From the NCBI RefSeq assembly GCF_001761465.1, contig NZ_CP017479.1, positions 2,852,001 to 2,916,000 on the forward strand: 64,000 bases of DNA. The letters run 5' to 3'. The notes beneath the pieces were generated by a model that did not search any database, was not told where the DNA came from, and saw nothing but the letters and a program-made list of their open reading frames with translations. Positions within the stretch are counted from its first letter, which is position 1. The number at the start of each line of letters is the position of its first letter. This document shows positions 1-8,073 of the stretch, one piece after another. This DNA comes from Flavobacterium gilvum (GTDB taxonomy: Bacteria; Bacteroidota; Bacteroidia; Flavobacteriales; Flavobacteriaceae). The position numbers and the translations under genes were made by a program.

Positions 1-401
1 TTTTCATCAAGAACTAATTCATTTGTTTTTGATAAATAAATAAAGAAAATTAGGAATTCCAGAAAAAAAATAGAAACAGCGAATAATGTTTGGAGAAATA
101 CAACTTGAAAATTATTTTGGCTAAGAAATAGCTTGTTAGAAAATGAAATAAAGCAAAATACCGAAGTAAAAATAAATAAAGCTGAAATTAATAAATTTCT
201 AATAGTATCTTCTTTTTTCTGTTGTCGCTTTTCAAAAACATAAACGTATCCAAAAGAAATAGAAACAAAAATTTCAAAAATAGCAGCATTAATTCTCCAT
301 ACCTTCAGATTAGCAAACGATCCACTAAGAATTATGGAAACAATTGAGATTATTAGTAAAGGTATAATCGTCAATAAACAAAACTTTTTAAATGCTTTCA
401 T
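1..401 (-). CDS. Hypothetical multi-pass membrane protein (C-terminus beyond window)
   Basis: An open frame on the minus strand begins with ATG at 401-399 and stays open to the window edge, about 133 codons, so the C-terminus is missing. The protein starts MKAFKKFCLLTIIPLL and shows about four hydrophobic segments (roughly residues 7-27, 37-54, 68-90 and 100-125). They are separated by short polar loops, including a basic stretch EKRQQKKED near residue 57. The pattern is that of a small inner membrane protein. I do not recognise the family and assign no function. It lies downstream of the YciO-like gene on the same strand, about 100 bp away, and could be co-transcribed with it. Confidence 0.6.
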   Translation of the reverse strand, partial: MKAFKKFCLLTIIPLLIISIVSIILSGSFANLKVWRINAAIFEIFVSISFGYVYVFEKRQQKKEDTIRNLLISALFIFTSVFCFISFSNKLFLSQNNFQVVFLQTLFAVSIFFLEFLIFFIYLSKTNELVLDE

Positions 402-504
402 ATCATTGTTTTTTAAAATTCAAATCAAAAGTCGTATGATTTGAATTTTATAAAAAAATAAAGATAGTGAAATGCATTTATTGGCTAGTGAATGGTAAAT
501 AATT

Positions 505-1125
505 TTAAATAATATCAATACTCCCTTTTCCTTCTCTCACTACTATAGGTTCGTGTCCAGAGACATCAATAATAGTTGAACCAACGTTGTCTCCGTAACC
601 GCCATCTATAACAATATCGACAAGATTTTGCCATTTTTCGAAAATTAATTCTGGGTCGGTGGTATATTCAATAACTTCGTCTTCGTCACGAATGGAGGTC
701 GAAACAATTGGATTTCCAAGTTGACGGACTATTTCTAAAGCAATGGAATTATCAGGAATACGAATACCAACAGTTGTTTTCTTTTTGAATTCTTTTGGAA
801 GACTATTGTTGCCGGGAAGAATAAAAGTATAAGGTCCTGGTAGAGCTCTTTTTAGTAGTTTGAATGTTGAAGTGTCTATTTGCTTAACATAATCTGATAA
901 GTTGCTTAAATCGTGGCAAATAAACGAGAAATTGGCTTTTTCCAGCTTTACTCCTTTTATTTTGGCAATTTTTTCAAGAGCACGTGAATTGGTAATATCG
1001 CAACCCAATCCATAAACAGTATCGGTTGGATAAATTACCAAACCTCCATCGCGAAGTACTTTTACCACTTTAGCAACGGCTGCTTCACTTGGTTTGTCGG
1101 GGTAAATTTTTACTAGCTGTGCCAT
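505..1125 (-). CDS. Sua5/YciO/YrdC family protein, YciO-like
   Basis: 206 residues, the same length as E. coli YciO. The YrdC fold is clear: YPTDTVYGLGC near residues 32-42, PGPYTFIL near 96, GIRIPDN near 120, STSIRDED near 141 and a terminal VVREGKGSIDII. YrdC/TsaC enzymes make threonylcarbamoyl-AMP for the t6A modification of tRNA. In this protein the segment after the first motif (KANFSFICHDLSNLSDYV) follows YciO rather than the canonical TsaC substrate loop, from memory of the E. coli sequences. YciO is a weak or doubtful t6A enzyme, so an automatic label of L-threonylcarbamoyladenylate synthase should be treated with caution. It is transcribed in the same direction as the helicase gene upstream, but a perfect 23-bp inverted repeat separates the two. 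Confidence 0.85.
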   Translation of the reverse strand: MAQLVKIYPDKPSEAAVAKVVKVLRDGGLVIYPTDTVYGLGCDITNSRALEKIAKIKGVKLEKANFSFICHDLSNLSDYVKQIDTSTFKLLKRALPGPYTFILPGNNSLPKEFKKKTTVGIRIPDNSIALEIVRQLGNPIVSTSIRDEDEVIEYTTDPELIFEKWQNLVDIVIDGGYGDNVGSTIIDVSGHEPIVVREGKGSIDII

Positions 1126-1155
1126 TTTTTTTGTTTTGTTTTTAAAAGTTTAATC

Positions 1156-1213
1156 TTTCAAGTTTAAGGTTTCAAGTTTACGTTATGCATAACTTGAAAC
1201 CTTAAACTTGAAA
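1156..1213. repeat. Perfect 23-bp inverted repeat between helicase and yciO-like gene
   Basis: Arms at 1156-1178 and 1191-1213 are exact reverse complements around a 12-nt loop. The arm is built from the word TTTCAAGTTTAAGG. It lies immediately downstream of the helicase stop codon, so the transcript can fold into a long hairpin. That may stop the helicase transcript or protect its 3' end. Confidence 0.85.
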
Positions 1214-1221
1214 CATTTTTT

Positions 1222-3567
1222 CTAACCTATGATTTCTAATTTTGCAAAGCGTAACAATAATTTTTTTAAGCCACCAACTTCAAATTTGATTTCGGCTTTT
1301 TTGTCGGCTCCAATTCCCTCGAGATTGATGACTTGTCCCTTCCCAAATCGTTCGTGCATTACTACATTTCCAGCAACCAGTTTATTATCAAATAAATTAG
1401 CGTTTCCAGTTGCAGAATTAATTGCAGGACCGCTCGAAACAGGTTTCAGTTTACGTAAATTAATATCCGATTTTGGTTCGTTATCTGTAATGTGTTTTGG
1501 AGGAGTACTTCCAACCGGTTTTGCCAAGCGCAATTTGGATTTATCCACATCACCAAAAATATCACTGTCAATCATTGGCTTGTAGCGGTAATTGTTTTCG
1601 GGAGCCGTAAGGTATTCCAGATACTGTCCGTTTATTTCCTCAATAAAACGGGAGGGGTCGCTATCAGTCAGTTTTCCCCAGCGGTAACGGGATTGCGCAT
1701 ACGTTAAATACGCCTGATGCTCCGCACGGGTTAAGGCTACATAGAATAAACGTCGCTCTTCTTCAAGCTCACTTCGGGTACTCATACTCATGGCGCTTGG
1801 GAACAAATCTTCTTCCATTCCTACAATGAACACATGAGGAAATTCAAGTCCTTTGGCCAAATGGATAGTCATCAAAGCAACACGATCTTCATCACTCGTA
1901 TCTTTATCCAAATCGGTGGCTAGTGCTACGTCTTCCAGAAATTCTGCCAATGAACCACGAGCACCGTCAACCTCTTTTTGACCTTCAGTAAAATCCTTTA
2001 TCCCGTTCAATAATTCTTCAATATTCTGAATACGAGCCATTCCTTCGGGAGTCGCATCTTTCTTTAGTTCCTGAATCAAACCTGTTTTTTTGGCTACATG
2101 ATCAGTAAGGTAAAACGCATCCTGATTTTCGTTAATCACCTGAAAACTTTGAACCATTGTTACAAAATCAAGCAATTTATTTTTGGTCGACGAATTTAGT
2201 TTCAAGTCAATTCGTTCAATATTTTGCATCACTTCAAAAATTGAACGTTTGTAGTGATTTGCAGCAATTGTCAGTTTTTCAATTGTTGTGTTTCCGATAC
2301 CGCGCGCAGGATAGTTTATAACACGAATCAACGCTTCTTCATCTTTTGGGTTTACAACCAATCTAAGGTAGCACAACACATCTTTGACCTCTTTTCTTTG
2401 GTAAAAAGACAATCCACCATAAATTCTGTACGGAATATCTCTTTTTCGCAAAGCGTCTTCAATGGCTCGGGATTGTGCATTGGTACGATATAAAACAGCA
2501 AATTCACCATTGTTCATTTGGTGATTCATTTTTTGTTCCCAAATCGTACTCGCCACAAAACGGCCTTCTTCATTATCAGTAATACTGCGGTGTACTTTTA
2601 TTTTTGGACCAAATTCATTGGCGGTCCAAACCACCTTGTCTAGTTTTACTTTGTTTTTGTCAATAATAGTATTGGCAGCTTCCACAATATTTTTGGTCGA
2701 ACGGTAATTTTGTTCCAATCTAAAGGTTTTTACGCCTTCATAATCTTTTTGGAAGTTCAGAATGTTATTGATATTCGCTCCGCGGAAGGCGTAAATACTC
2801 TGAGCATCATCCCCTACTACGCAAATATTCTGAAATTTATCAGATAAAGCGCGAACAATAAGGTACTGAGAATGATTGGTATCTTGGTACTCATCTACCA
2901 AAAGGTATCGAAAACGGTTTTGATATTTTGCCAGAACTTCGGGGAAACGAGTCAGTAATTCATTGGTTTTTAATAATAAATCATCAAAATCCATAGCACC
3001 CGACTTAAAGCATCGATCCACATAGTTTTTGTAGATTTCTCCCATTCTAGGTTTTTTGCTCATCGCATCAGCTTCTTGTAAATCGGGGTCGTTGAAATAG
3101 GCTTTTACGGTAATCAAACTATTCTTAAAACTAGAAATTCTGCTCAAAACCTGTTTGGGTTTGTAAATATCTTTATCCAATTGCATTTCTTTGATAATAC
3201 CCGAAATGGCACGTAAAGAATCTTGCGAATCATAGATTGTAAAGTTTGATGGATAGCCCAAATGTTCGGCTTCGGAACGTAAAATTCGGGCAAAAACAGA
3301 GTGAAAAGTTCCCATCCATAGGTTTTTGGCCTCGCTTGCGCCAACAATATCCGAGATACGTTTTTTCATTTCCCGGGCTGCTTTGTTGGTAAAAGTAAGC
3401 GCCAATATATTGAATGGATCAACACCTTGATGCATTAAATAAGCGATTCTGATGGTAAGTACACGAGTTTTCCCCGATCCGGCACCCGCAATAATAATCA
3501 TAGGACCATCTTTTTGCAGTACGGGTTGACGTTGAGCCTCGTTGAGCTGTTCTATATATTTTTGCAT
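1222..3567 (-). CDS. ATP-dependent DNA helicase, PcrA/UvrD family
   Basis: 781 residues, superfamily 1A 3'-5' DNA helicase used in nucleotide excision repair and in removing protein roadblocks. The Q motif LNEAQRQPV opens the protein. Walker A is GAGSGKT at residues 28-34, Walker B/motif II is VDEYQDTN near 226, motif III is GDDAQSIYAFRGA, motif V is TIHLAKGLEFPHVFIVG and motif VI is VALTRAEH. The last 50 residues (VVMHERFGKGQVINLEG onward) match the C-terminal Tudor-like domain by which PcrA and UvrD touch RNA polymerase. The length is normal. The start is supported because the Q motif begins only eight residues in. Confidence 0.93.
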   Translation of the reverse strand: MQKYIEQLNEAQRQPVLQKDGPMIIIAGAGSGKTRVLTIRIAYLMHQGVDPFNILALTFTNKAAREMKKRISDIVGASEAKNLWMGTFHSVFARILRSEAEHLGYPSNFTIYDSQDSLRAISGIIKEMQLDKDIYKPKQVLSRISSFKNSLITVKAYFNDPDLQEADAMSKKPRMGEIYKNYVDRCFKSGAMDFDDLLLKTNELLTRFPEVLAKYQNRFRYLLVDEYQDTNHSQYLIVRALSDKFQNICVVGDDAQSIYAFRGANINNILNFQKDYEGVKTFRLEQNYRSTKNIVEAANTIIDKNKVKLDKVVWTANEFGPKIKVHRSITDNEEGRFVASTIWEQKMNHQMNNGEFAVLYRTNAQSRAIEDALRKRDIPYRIYGGLSFYQRKEVKDVLCYLRLVVNPKDEEALIRVINYPARGIGNTTIEKLTIAANHYKRSIFEVMQNIERIDLKLNSSTKNKLLDFVTMVQSFQVINENQDAFYLTDHVAKKTGLIQELKKDATPEGMARIQNIEELLNGIKDFTEGQKEVDGARGSLAEFLEDVALATDLDKDTSDEDRVALMTIHLAKGLEFPHVFIVGMEEDLFPSAMSMSTRSELEEERRLFYVALTRAEHQAYLTYAQSRYRWGKLTDSDPSRFIEEINGQYLEYLTAPENNYRYKPMIDSDIFGDVDKSKLRLAKPVGSTPPKHITDNEPKSDINLRKLKPVSSGPAINSATGNANLFDNKLVAGNVVMHERFGKGQVINLEGIGADKKAEIKFEVGGLKKLLLRFAKLEIIG

Positions 3568-3709
3568 AGAAAAATTCTGTTTGAGGCAAAAATAAGAATT
3601 TTAGAATCAATAATTCAATATCAATGACAATGTCAAACAACAATATCAATTATTAAATACAATTAAAAATAAAATCAGGATTTATACAGTATTAATAAAT
3701 CCAAAACTG

Positions 3710-5191
3710 TTAAGGTCTCAGTTTTTTACCACGTTGTTCGGCGTAATAACTCAACGCTCTATACGAGGCATAAAATTTATAAATATTGCTTACATACTGT
3801 ACGGTTTCCTGTCCTATTTCATTGGCGGCGATAAGTTCAACATTGTCAAACCAGAGGTCCGGGTTTAGTCCTTTGGTTTTAGCTATTGCTCGTAATTGTA
3901 TTACACGTGCAGGACCAGCATTATAAGCTGCCAATGCGAGCAAATGACGGTTTAATTTATCGATTTTAGGATCACTGAAATACCGGTCAATTAAGAATCT
4001 CATGTATTTGACGCCTGCGTGTACATTATTGTCAATTTTGTTTATGTTTCTTATATAGAAAGGCTTACCTGCTGCTGTTTTAGGTAATACTTGCATTATT
4101 CCTACCGCTCCTTTGTGACTTACCAACGCCTGATTTAAACCTGATTCCTGATAACCTTGTGCAACCAAAAGTAGCCAGTCGAGTTGGTATCGGTCTGCAT
4201 ATTTCAGGAATGGAGCTTTGAGAACATTTACTTGTGAGAATGTTTTTTTTGTATAAATTTCGGGCAGAAGATCGGTGTTTTTTACATATTTGTTATAAAG
4301 AGTATTTCCTATCAATGTCCCCTTTGCATTTTTTTCTAAAAAAATATCGGTAGCTTTTTTCAATTTTGGTGAGTTTTTTCTAAAAACCATTCCATAAGAA
4401 ATATTTCGTGCTAATGGAATTTTCTCATATAAAACTAAATTTGGCATCACCTTAGCCCAAAGTTGTGCAACATCATCGACCATCGCCGAAAAAGGAATTA
4501 CACCCGAATTAATCATTTCTAGAATATCTTCAGATTCCAAATAAGGATCAATACTTTTGATAATGATTGGTTTTATTCCTTTGTTTTTTAGTGAATCATT
4601 TAATTTCACGACTGCAGATTCATAACTACTGCCTTCACGGAGATAAACTTCTTTACCCGAGAGGTCTGCGAGTGAGTTAAGTTTTGGTGATTTTGTTCCA
4701 CCAACAATAATTTCTTTGAGTCCTGTAATTGAAGGAATTGAAAAATCGACCTTTTTTTTTCGTTCTTCTGTAATGGCTAAGCCTGCATAACCTATATCGC
4801 CGTAGCCTTGTTCTAAAAGTGGTATCACCTGACTGCGGTTTACCGGTATGAAAATAATTCGTACTTGATGGGGTTTTAGATGTAAATGTTCATTTATTTT
4901 ATTTTCAAAAAGTGTCAAAGCTTCAAAGGCGATTCCGCTTCTTTTGTCTAAATTAATGGAATAGTAAAGATGAGTATAGGGAACCAAAGCGCGAATTCTT
5001 CGGCGTGCAACCATGCTGTCAAGATCACCAAACTGTTGTTTCCCTAATCCAAGAAATTCGTTCTCAGAATTAAAATTATACCATGTTGTATCTTTTTTGG
5101 ATATTAAAACGGATTTATCTTTCTCCTGTTTGCAGGATACACTACTCAAGAGAACAATCAAAAAAACGAGTATTATTTTTATTGGATGCAT
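3710..5191 (-). CDS. MltF-type membrane-bound lytic murein transglycosylase (lipoprotein)
   Basis: 493 residues. The N-terminus is a lipoprotein signal with lipobox SSVSC, giving a lipidated Cys near residue 20, so the enzyme should sit at a membrane facing the periplasm. Residues about 60-300 are a family 3 solute-binding-type domain (RIRALVPYTHLYYS, QGYGDIGYAGLAIT), which in MltF regulates activity. Residues about 325-470 are a goose-lysozyme-like SLT domain with QGYQESGLNQ (the Glu is the likely catalytic acid), GAVGIMQVLPKTA and ALAAYNAGPARV. It cleaves peptidoglycan glycan strands to 1,6-anhydro-muropeptides. The domain order and length match E. coli MltF. It is a stand-alone gene between two repeat-rich intergenic regions. 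Confidence 0.9.
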   Translation of the reverse strand: MHPIKIILVFLIVLLSSVSCKQEKDKSVLISKKDTTWYNFNSENEFLGLGKQQFGDLDSMVARRRIRALVPYTHLYYSINLDKRSGIAFEALTLFENKINEHLHLKPHQVRIIFIPVNRSQVIPLLEQGYGDIGYAGLAITEERKKKVDFSIPSITGLKEIIVGGTKSPKLNSLADLSGKEVYLREGSSYESAVVKLNDSLKNKGIKPIIIKSIDPYLESEDILEMINSGVIPFSAMVDDVAQLWAKVMPNLVLYEKIPLARNISYGMVFRKNSPKLKKATDIFLEKNAKGTLIGNTLYNKYVKNTDLLPEIYTKKTFSQVNVLKAPFLKYADRYQLDWLLLVAQGYQESGLNQALVSHKGAVGIMQVLPKTAAGKPFYIRNINKIDNNVHAGVKYMRFLIDRYFSDPKIDKLNRHLLALAAYNAGPARVIQLRAIAKTKGLNPDLWFDNVELIAANEIGQETVQYVSNIYKFYASYRALSYYAEQRGKKLRP

Positions 5192-5283
5192 CTTTTTTAT
5201 GTTTTTGGCATAATAAAGTTACATAAAATAATTGATTGTCAGATATTTAGTTGATAAGTTGGTTTTTTTTAAAAGGAGAATAT

Positions 5284-5450
5284 AGAAAATAGAGTATAGA
5301 TTTTAGATTGCAGATTAAAGATTGCAGATTAAAGATTGCAGATTAAAGATTGCAGATTAAAGATTACAGATTTCCTGCTTCCTATCTTCTGCCTTCTGCT
5401 TTCTGTTTTCAGCTTTCTGCTTTCTGTTTTCAGCTTTCTGCTTTCTGCTA
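5284..5450. repeat. Compound tandem repeat region
   Basis: Four exact head-to-tail copies of the 14-mer ATTGCAGATTAAAG occupy 5307-5362, followed by a diverged fifth start. Immediately after comes a pyrimidine-rich tract with 2.7 copies of a 21-bp unit (5395-5450) built from TTCTGCTTTCTG and TTTTCAGC. The region separates the mltF-like gene from the end of the AraC gene. Open frames through it have repetitive, low-complexity translations and are not genes. Confidence 0.85.
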
Positions 5451-5485
5451 TCTATACTCTTTTCTCTATTTCCTATCATCCGAAA

Positions 5486-6391
5486 CTAAACACCATTTGC
5501 GCATACCAAATTCCGATATTCGCTTGGCGTTTTTCCAGTTCTTTTTTTAAAGAAAATTGGGAAATAATCAGGGTTTTCGAAGTTTAAGCTATAGGATATT
5601 TCTTTTATTGGCTGATTGGTGCTGTACAATAAAAGTTTGGCTTCGTTTAATTTTAATTCGAGCATATATTTTGAAGGAGAAGTTCCTGTTAACTCTTTAA
5701 AAGCTCTACGAAATCCAGAGTAACTGATTCCTAAGTTTTTTGCAATATCCTCTGCCGTAATGTTTTTATAAACCTCTTCGCGCATTATCACTTTGGCTTT
5801 GTTGATTTTGTTGATGAGTTCTTCGTCTTCAAAATCCCTAGTTCTATCACGGTAATACATTAAACCCAAAATATTCATGACAATACCGCACAATGCTTGC
5901 TGAAATCCGGCTCGCTCCTCGTGTGCGATTTCAATGGCTTTGTAATACAAATCAATGATTTCTTCATTCATGCCGATATGAAAAACTGGTGGTTTGTTCA
6001 AAAAGAAACCTTCTTTCACAATCTTTTCAATCATTTTTCCTTTGAAACCAATCCAATATTCATTCCATCCGGTGTTTTCCATGGGTTTGTACGTATGCCA
6101 AACTCCAGGCATTAGGAAAAACATTTTTCCTTCAGTAATAAAATAGGATTCTTTGGAATTTCCATACGTAAAAACACCATTGCCATTTGTGATATACAGT
6201 AATTGATATTCGTTCAGAATTCTTCCTTTTCCAACATTAAAATAGTAATCTAGAGGATGTTTTTCGGGTGGATATTGTTGTTTTTCGTTAATGTTCTGAT
6301 GACCAACAGTTGTGATGGTTAGTCCCCATAATTCATCTTCATGTGATGTTATCGGATAATTAACACTATTGTTCAAGTCACTGTAAAACAT
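5486..6391 (-). CDS. AraC family transcriptional regulator, probably of rhamnose catabolism
   Basis: 301 residues. The N-terminal 150 residues are an AraC-type cupin sensor domain (GKGRILNEYQLLYITNGNGVF, then FFLMPGVWHTYKP). Residues about 200-295 hold two helix-turn-helix units: ITAEDIAKNLGISYSGFRRAFKELTG and IKEISYSLNFENPDYFPIFFKKRTG, ending in the family signature TPSEYR. The gene follows the rhamnose operon on the same strand but behind a strong terminator, so it is probably transcribed separately. Its position suggests that it senses L-rhamnose or a pathway intermediate and controls the operon. That role is inferred from position, not from any ligand residue I can read. Confidence 0.88.
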   Translation of the reverse strand: MFYSDLNNSVNYPITSHEDELWGLTITTVGHQNINEKQQYPPEKHPLDYYFNVGKGRILNEYQLLYITNGNGVFTYGNSKESYFITEGKMFFLMPGVWHTYKPMENTGWNEYWIGFKGKMIEKIVKEGFFLNKPPVFHIGMNEEIIDLYYKAIEIAHEERAGFQQALCGIVMNILGLMYYRDRTRDFEDEELINKINKAKVIMREEVYKNITAEDIAKNLGISYSGFRRAFKELTGTSPSKYMLELKLNEAKLLLYSTNQPIKEISYSLNFENPDYFPIFFKKRTGKTPSEYRNLVCANGV

Positions 6392-6433
6392 GGGGGTATC
6401 GATTATAATGAGAGTAAAATTTCAAACCTTTTA

Positions 6434-6441
6434 CAAAATTA
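6434..6441 (-). promoter_or_regulatory. Candidate -7 box upstream of the AraC gene
   Basis: Read on the minus strand this is TAATTTTG, an exact match to the Bacteroidota -7 consensus TAnnTTTG, about 43 nt before the AraC start codon. I see no clear TTG -33 element 17-23 nt further upstream, so the call is tentative. Confidence 0.35.
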
Positions 6442-6490
6442 AATAATAGGTACTCCCTGAATTCTGATTTTAATCATGTTTTAAAAAAAA

Positions 6491-6525
6491 ACTCCCCAAC
6501 TTCATTTTGTCAGAAGTTGGGGAGT
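6491..6525 (-). terminator. Rho-independent terminator of the rhamnose operon
   Basis: A perfect 13-bp stem (ACTCCCCAACTTC with its complement, 6491-6503 and 6513-6525) encloses a 9-nt loop. On the minus strand the stem is followed by nine T residues. It lies about 200 nt after the rhaA stop codon and upstream of the AraC promoter region. Confidence 0.9.
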
Positions 6526-6553
6526 GATCAGGGTAAATGTATGAGTTATTTTT

Positions 6554-6683
6554 ACCGCAGATTCGCAAATTTTTATAAAAATTCTTATTATAAATTAGCC
6601 ACCTTCAGTGGAATTTACACAAATTAGTTTTTCTAAAACTACAAAATTCAAGTTTGCAAGGAATAAATTTGCGAATTTGCGGT
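6554..6683. repeat. Long-range inverted repeat downstream of rhaA
   Basis: Arms at 6554-6572 and 6665-6683 (word ACCGCAGATTCGCAAATTT) match at 18 of 19 positions and are about 92 nt apart. Together with the terminator this accounts for most of the 332-bp gap between rhaA and the AraC gene. I see no gene in that gap. Confidence 0.8.
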
Positions 6684-6723
6684 TATTTAAAAAACTCATG
6701 CGTTTGCCCTAGGGAGCTAGGTT

Positions 6724-7986
6724 TTATCTTTTTGATGTTACGTTTTTCTCGTATTCCTGAATGTCGGCGATATAATCTTCGGCAGCAGGAATTCCTTTTG
6801 AGGCGCAATAATAATCAAAAACGGCAGCCCAAGGTAACGATTTGGCTTCTTCCAAAAGTGCTAGGCGTTCGAAATTTTGACCTTTTTTCTCATAGTCACG
6901 CAATTGTTCAATTGGTTCGAGTAATGCTTGTAAAAATGCTTTTTGTGTGGCACGAACTCCAATTACATAGGCACCAATTCTGTTGATAGAACCATCAAAG
7001 AAATCAAGTCCTACGTGAACGCGTTCCAATGCTTTGGCACGGATAATTTCCTGAGCAATGGCTTGTAGTTCATCGTTTAAAATCACCACGTGGTCACTAT
7101 CCCAACGAACTCCTCGGCTTACGTGCAGTAAAACTTCTTTTGAAAATAATAATAAAGACGAAATTTTATCCGAAATTACTTCTGTCGGGTGGAAATGTCC
7201 GGCATCAAGTGTGATTAATTTATTATTTGCAATTCCATAACCCATGTAAAATTCATGAGAACCAACAACAAAACTTTCGCTGCCAATTCCGAACAATTTA
7301 CATTCGACGCTGTCCAGCATATAGTCATCATTGGTTTTATATTCAAAAATTTTATCCAATGAATCTTTTAAATTTTGACGGTATTGCAAACGATTGGCCA
7401 CCAAATCTTTTGAACCGTCCGGAACCCAAATGTTGTGAATACATTTTGAACCTAACTGATGCCCCATTTCTTCGGCAATCTTACGACAACGAATAACGTG
7501 TTCAATCCAAAATTCACGAATAGCTGGATCTGGATGTGACAAAGTAAATCCGTCAGCCGATTTTTCATGAGAGAAACAAGTCGCATTAAAGTCGAGTTTG
7601 TATCCTTTTTCTTTGGCCCAGTCAATCCAGCTTTGAAAATGTTTAATCTCAATTTGGTTACGATCTACCACTTCACCACCAAAATCGCCATATAAAGCGT
7701 GAATGTTCACACGGTGTTCACCCGGAATCAGAGACATTGCTTTGTCAATATCGGCACGAAGTTCGGCTATTGTTCTTGCTTTTCCAGGATAATTACCTGT
7801 AACTTGGATTCCACCGGTCAATTCATCGTTGCCGGTTTCAAATCCCGTTACATCATCGGCTTGCCAGCAATGTAGCGAAATGGATAGTTTATCCATATCG
7901 GCAATTGCTTTTTCAACATCGATACCAAAATTGGCGTATCGAGTTTTAGCATATTCAAATGCTTGGTTAATTTGTTCTTTTTTCAT
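6724..7986 (-). CDS. rhaA: L-rhamnose isomerase
   Basis: 420 residues, the usual RhaA length. It interconverts L-rhamnose and L-rhamnulose, the first intracellular step of rhamnose use, in the cytoplasm with divalent metal. Diagnostic stretches shared with E. coli RhaA (from memory) are LHCWQADDVTGFE near residue 38, GGIQVTGNYPGKAR, DFNATCFSHEKSADGFTLSH, NIWVPDG, ESKLFGIG-like ECKLFGIGSES, LDAGHFHPTEVISDKIS, HVSRGVRWDSDHVV and GLDFFDGSINRI. The His, Asp and Glu metal ligands of the TIM-barrel site are in these segments and look intact. It is the last gene of the operon, 87 bp after fucO, and ends before a strong terminator. Confidence 0.96.
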   Translation of the reverse strand: MKKEQINQAFEYAKTRYANFGIDVEKAIADMDKLSISLHCWQADDVTGFETGNDELTGGIQVTGNYPGKARTIAELRADIDKAMSLIPGEHRVNIHALYGDFGGEVVDRNQIEIKHFQSWIDWAKEKGYKLDFNATCFSHEKSADGFTLSHPDPAIREFWIEHVIRCRKIAEEMGHQLGSKCIHNIWVPDGSKDLVANRLQYRQNLKDSLDKIFEYKTNDDYMLDSVECKLFGIGSESFVVGSHEFYMGYGIANNKLITLDAGHFHPTEVISDKISSLLLFSKEVLLHVSRGVRWDSDHVVILNDELQAIAQEIIRAKALERVHVGLDFFDGSINRIGAYVIGVRATQKAFLQALLEPIEQLRDYEKKGQNFERLALLEEAKSLPWAAVFDYYCASKGIPAAEDYIADIQEYEKNVTSKR

Positions 7987-8073
7987 TTTCGGTTTTTTTA
8001 CGAAATAGATAATTTTGTTATTCTAAAAAAGGTGTAAATCAGATATTTATAATAACACTCGTTAGTATTTCAG

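Noticed and set aside
5307..5362. Possible CRISPR-like array
   Set aside because: The 14-bp units are contiguous with no spacers, and no cas gene lies near.
5336..5587. Two overlapping plus-strand frames of 66-83 codons through the tandem repeats
   Set aside because: The translations are low-complexity products of the repeat units and end inside the AraC gene in antisense.
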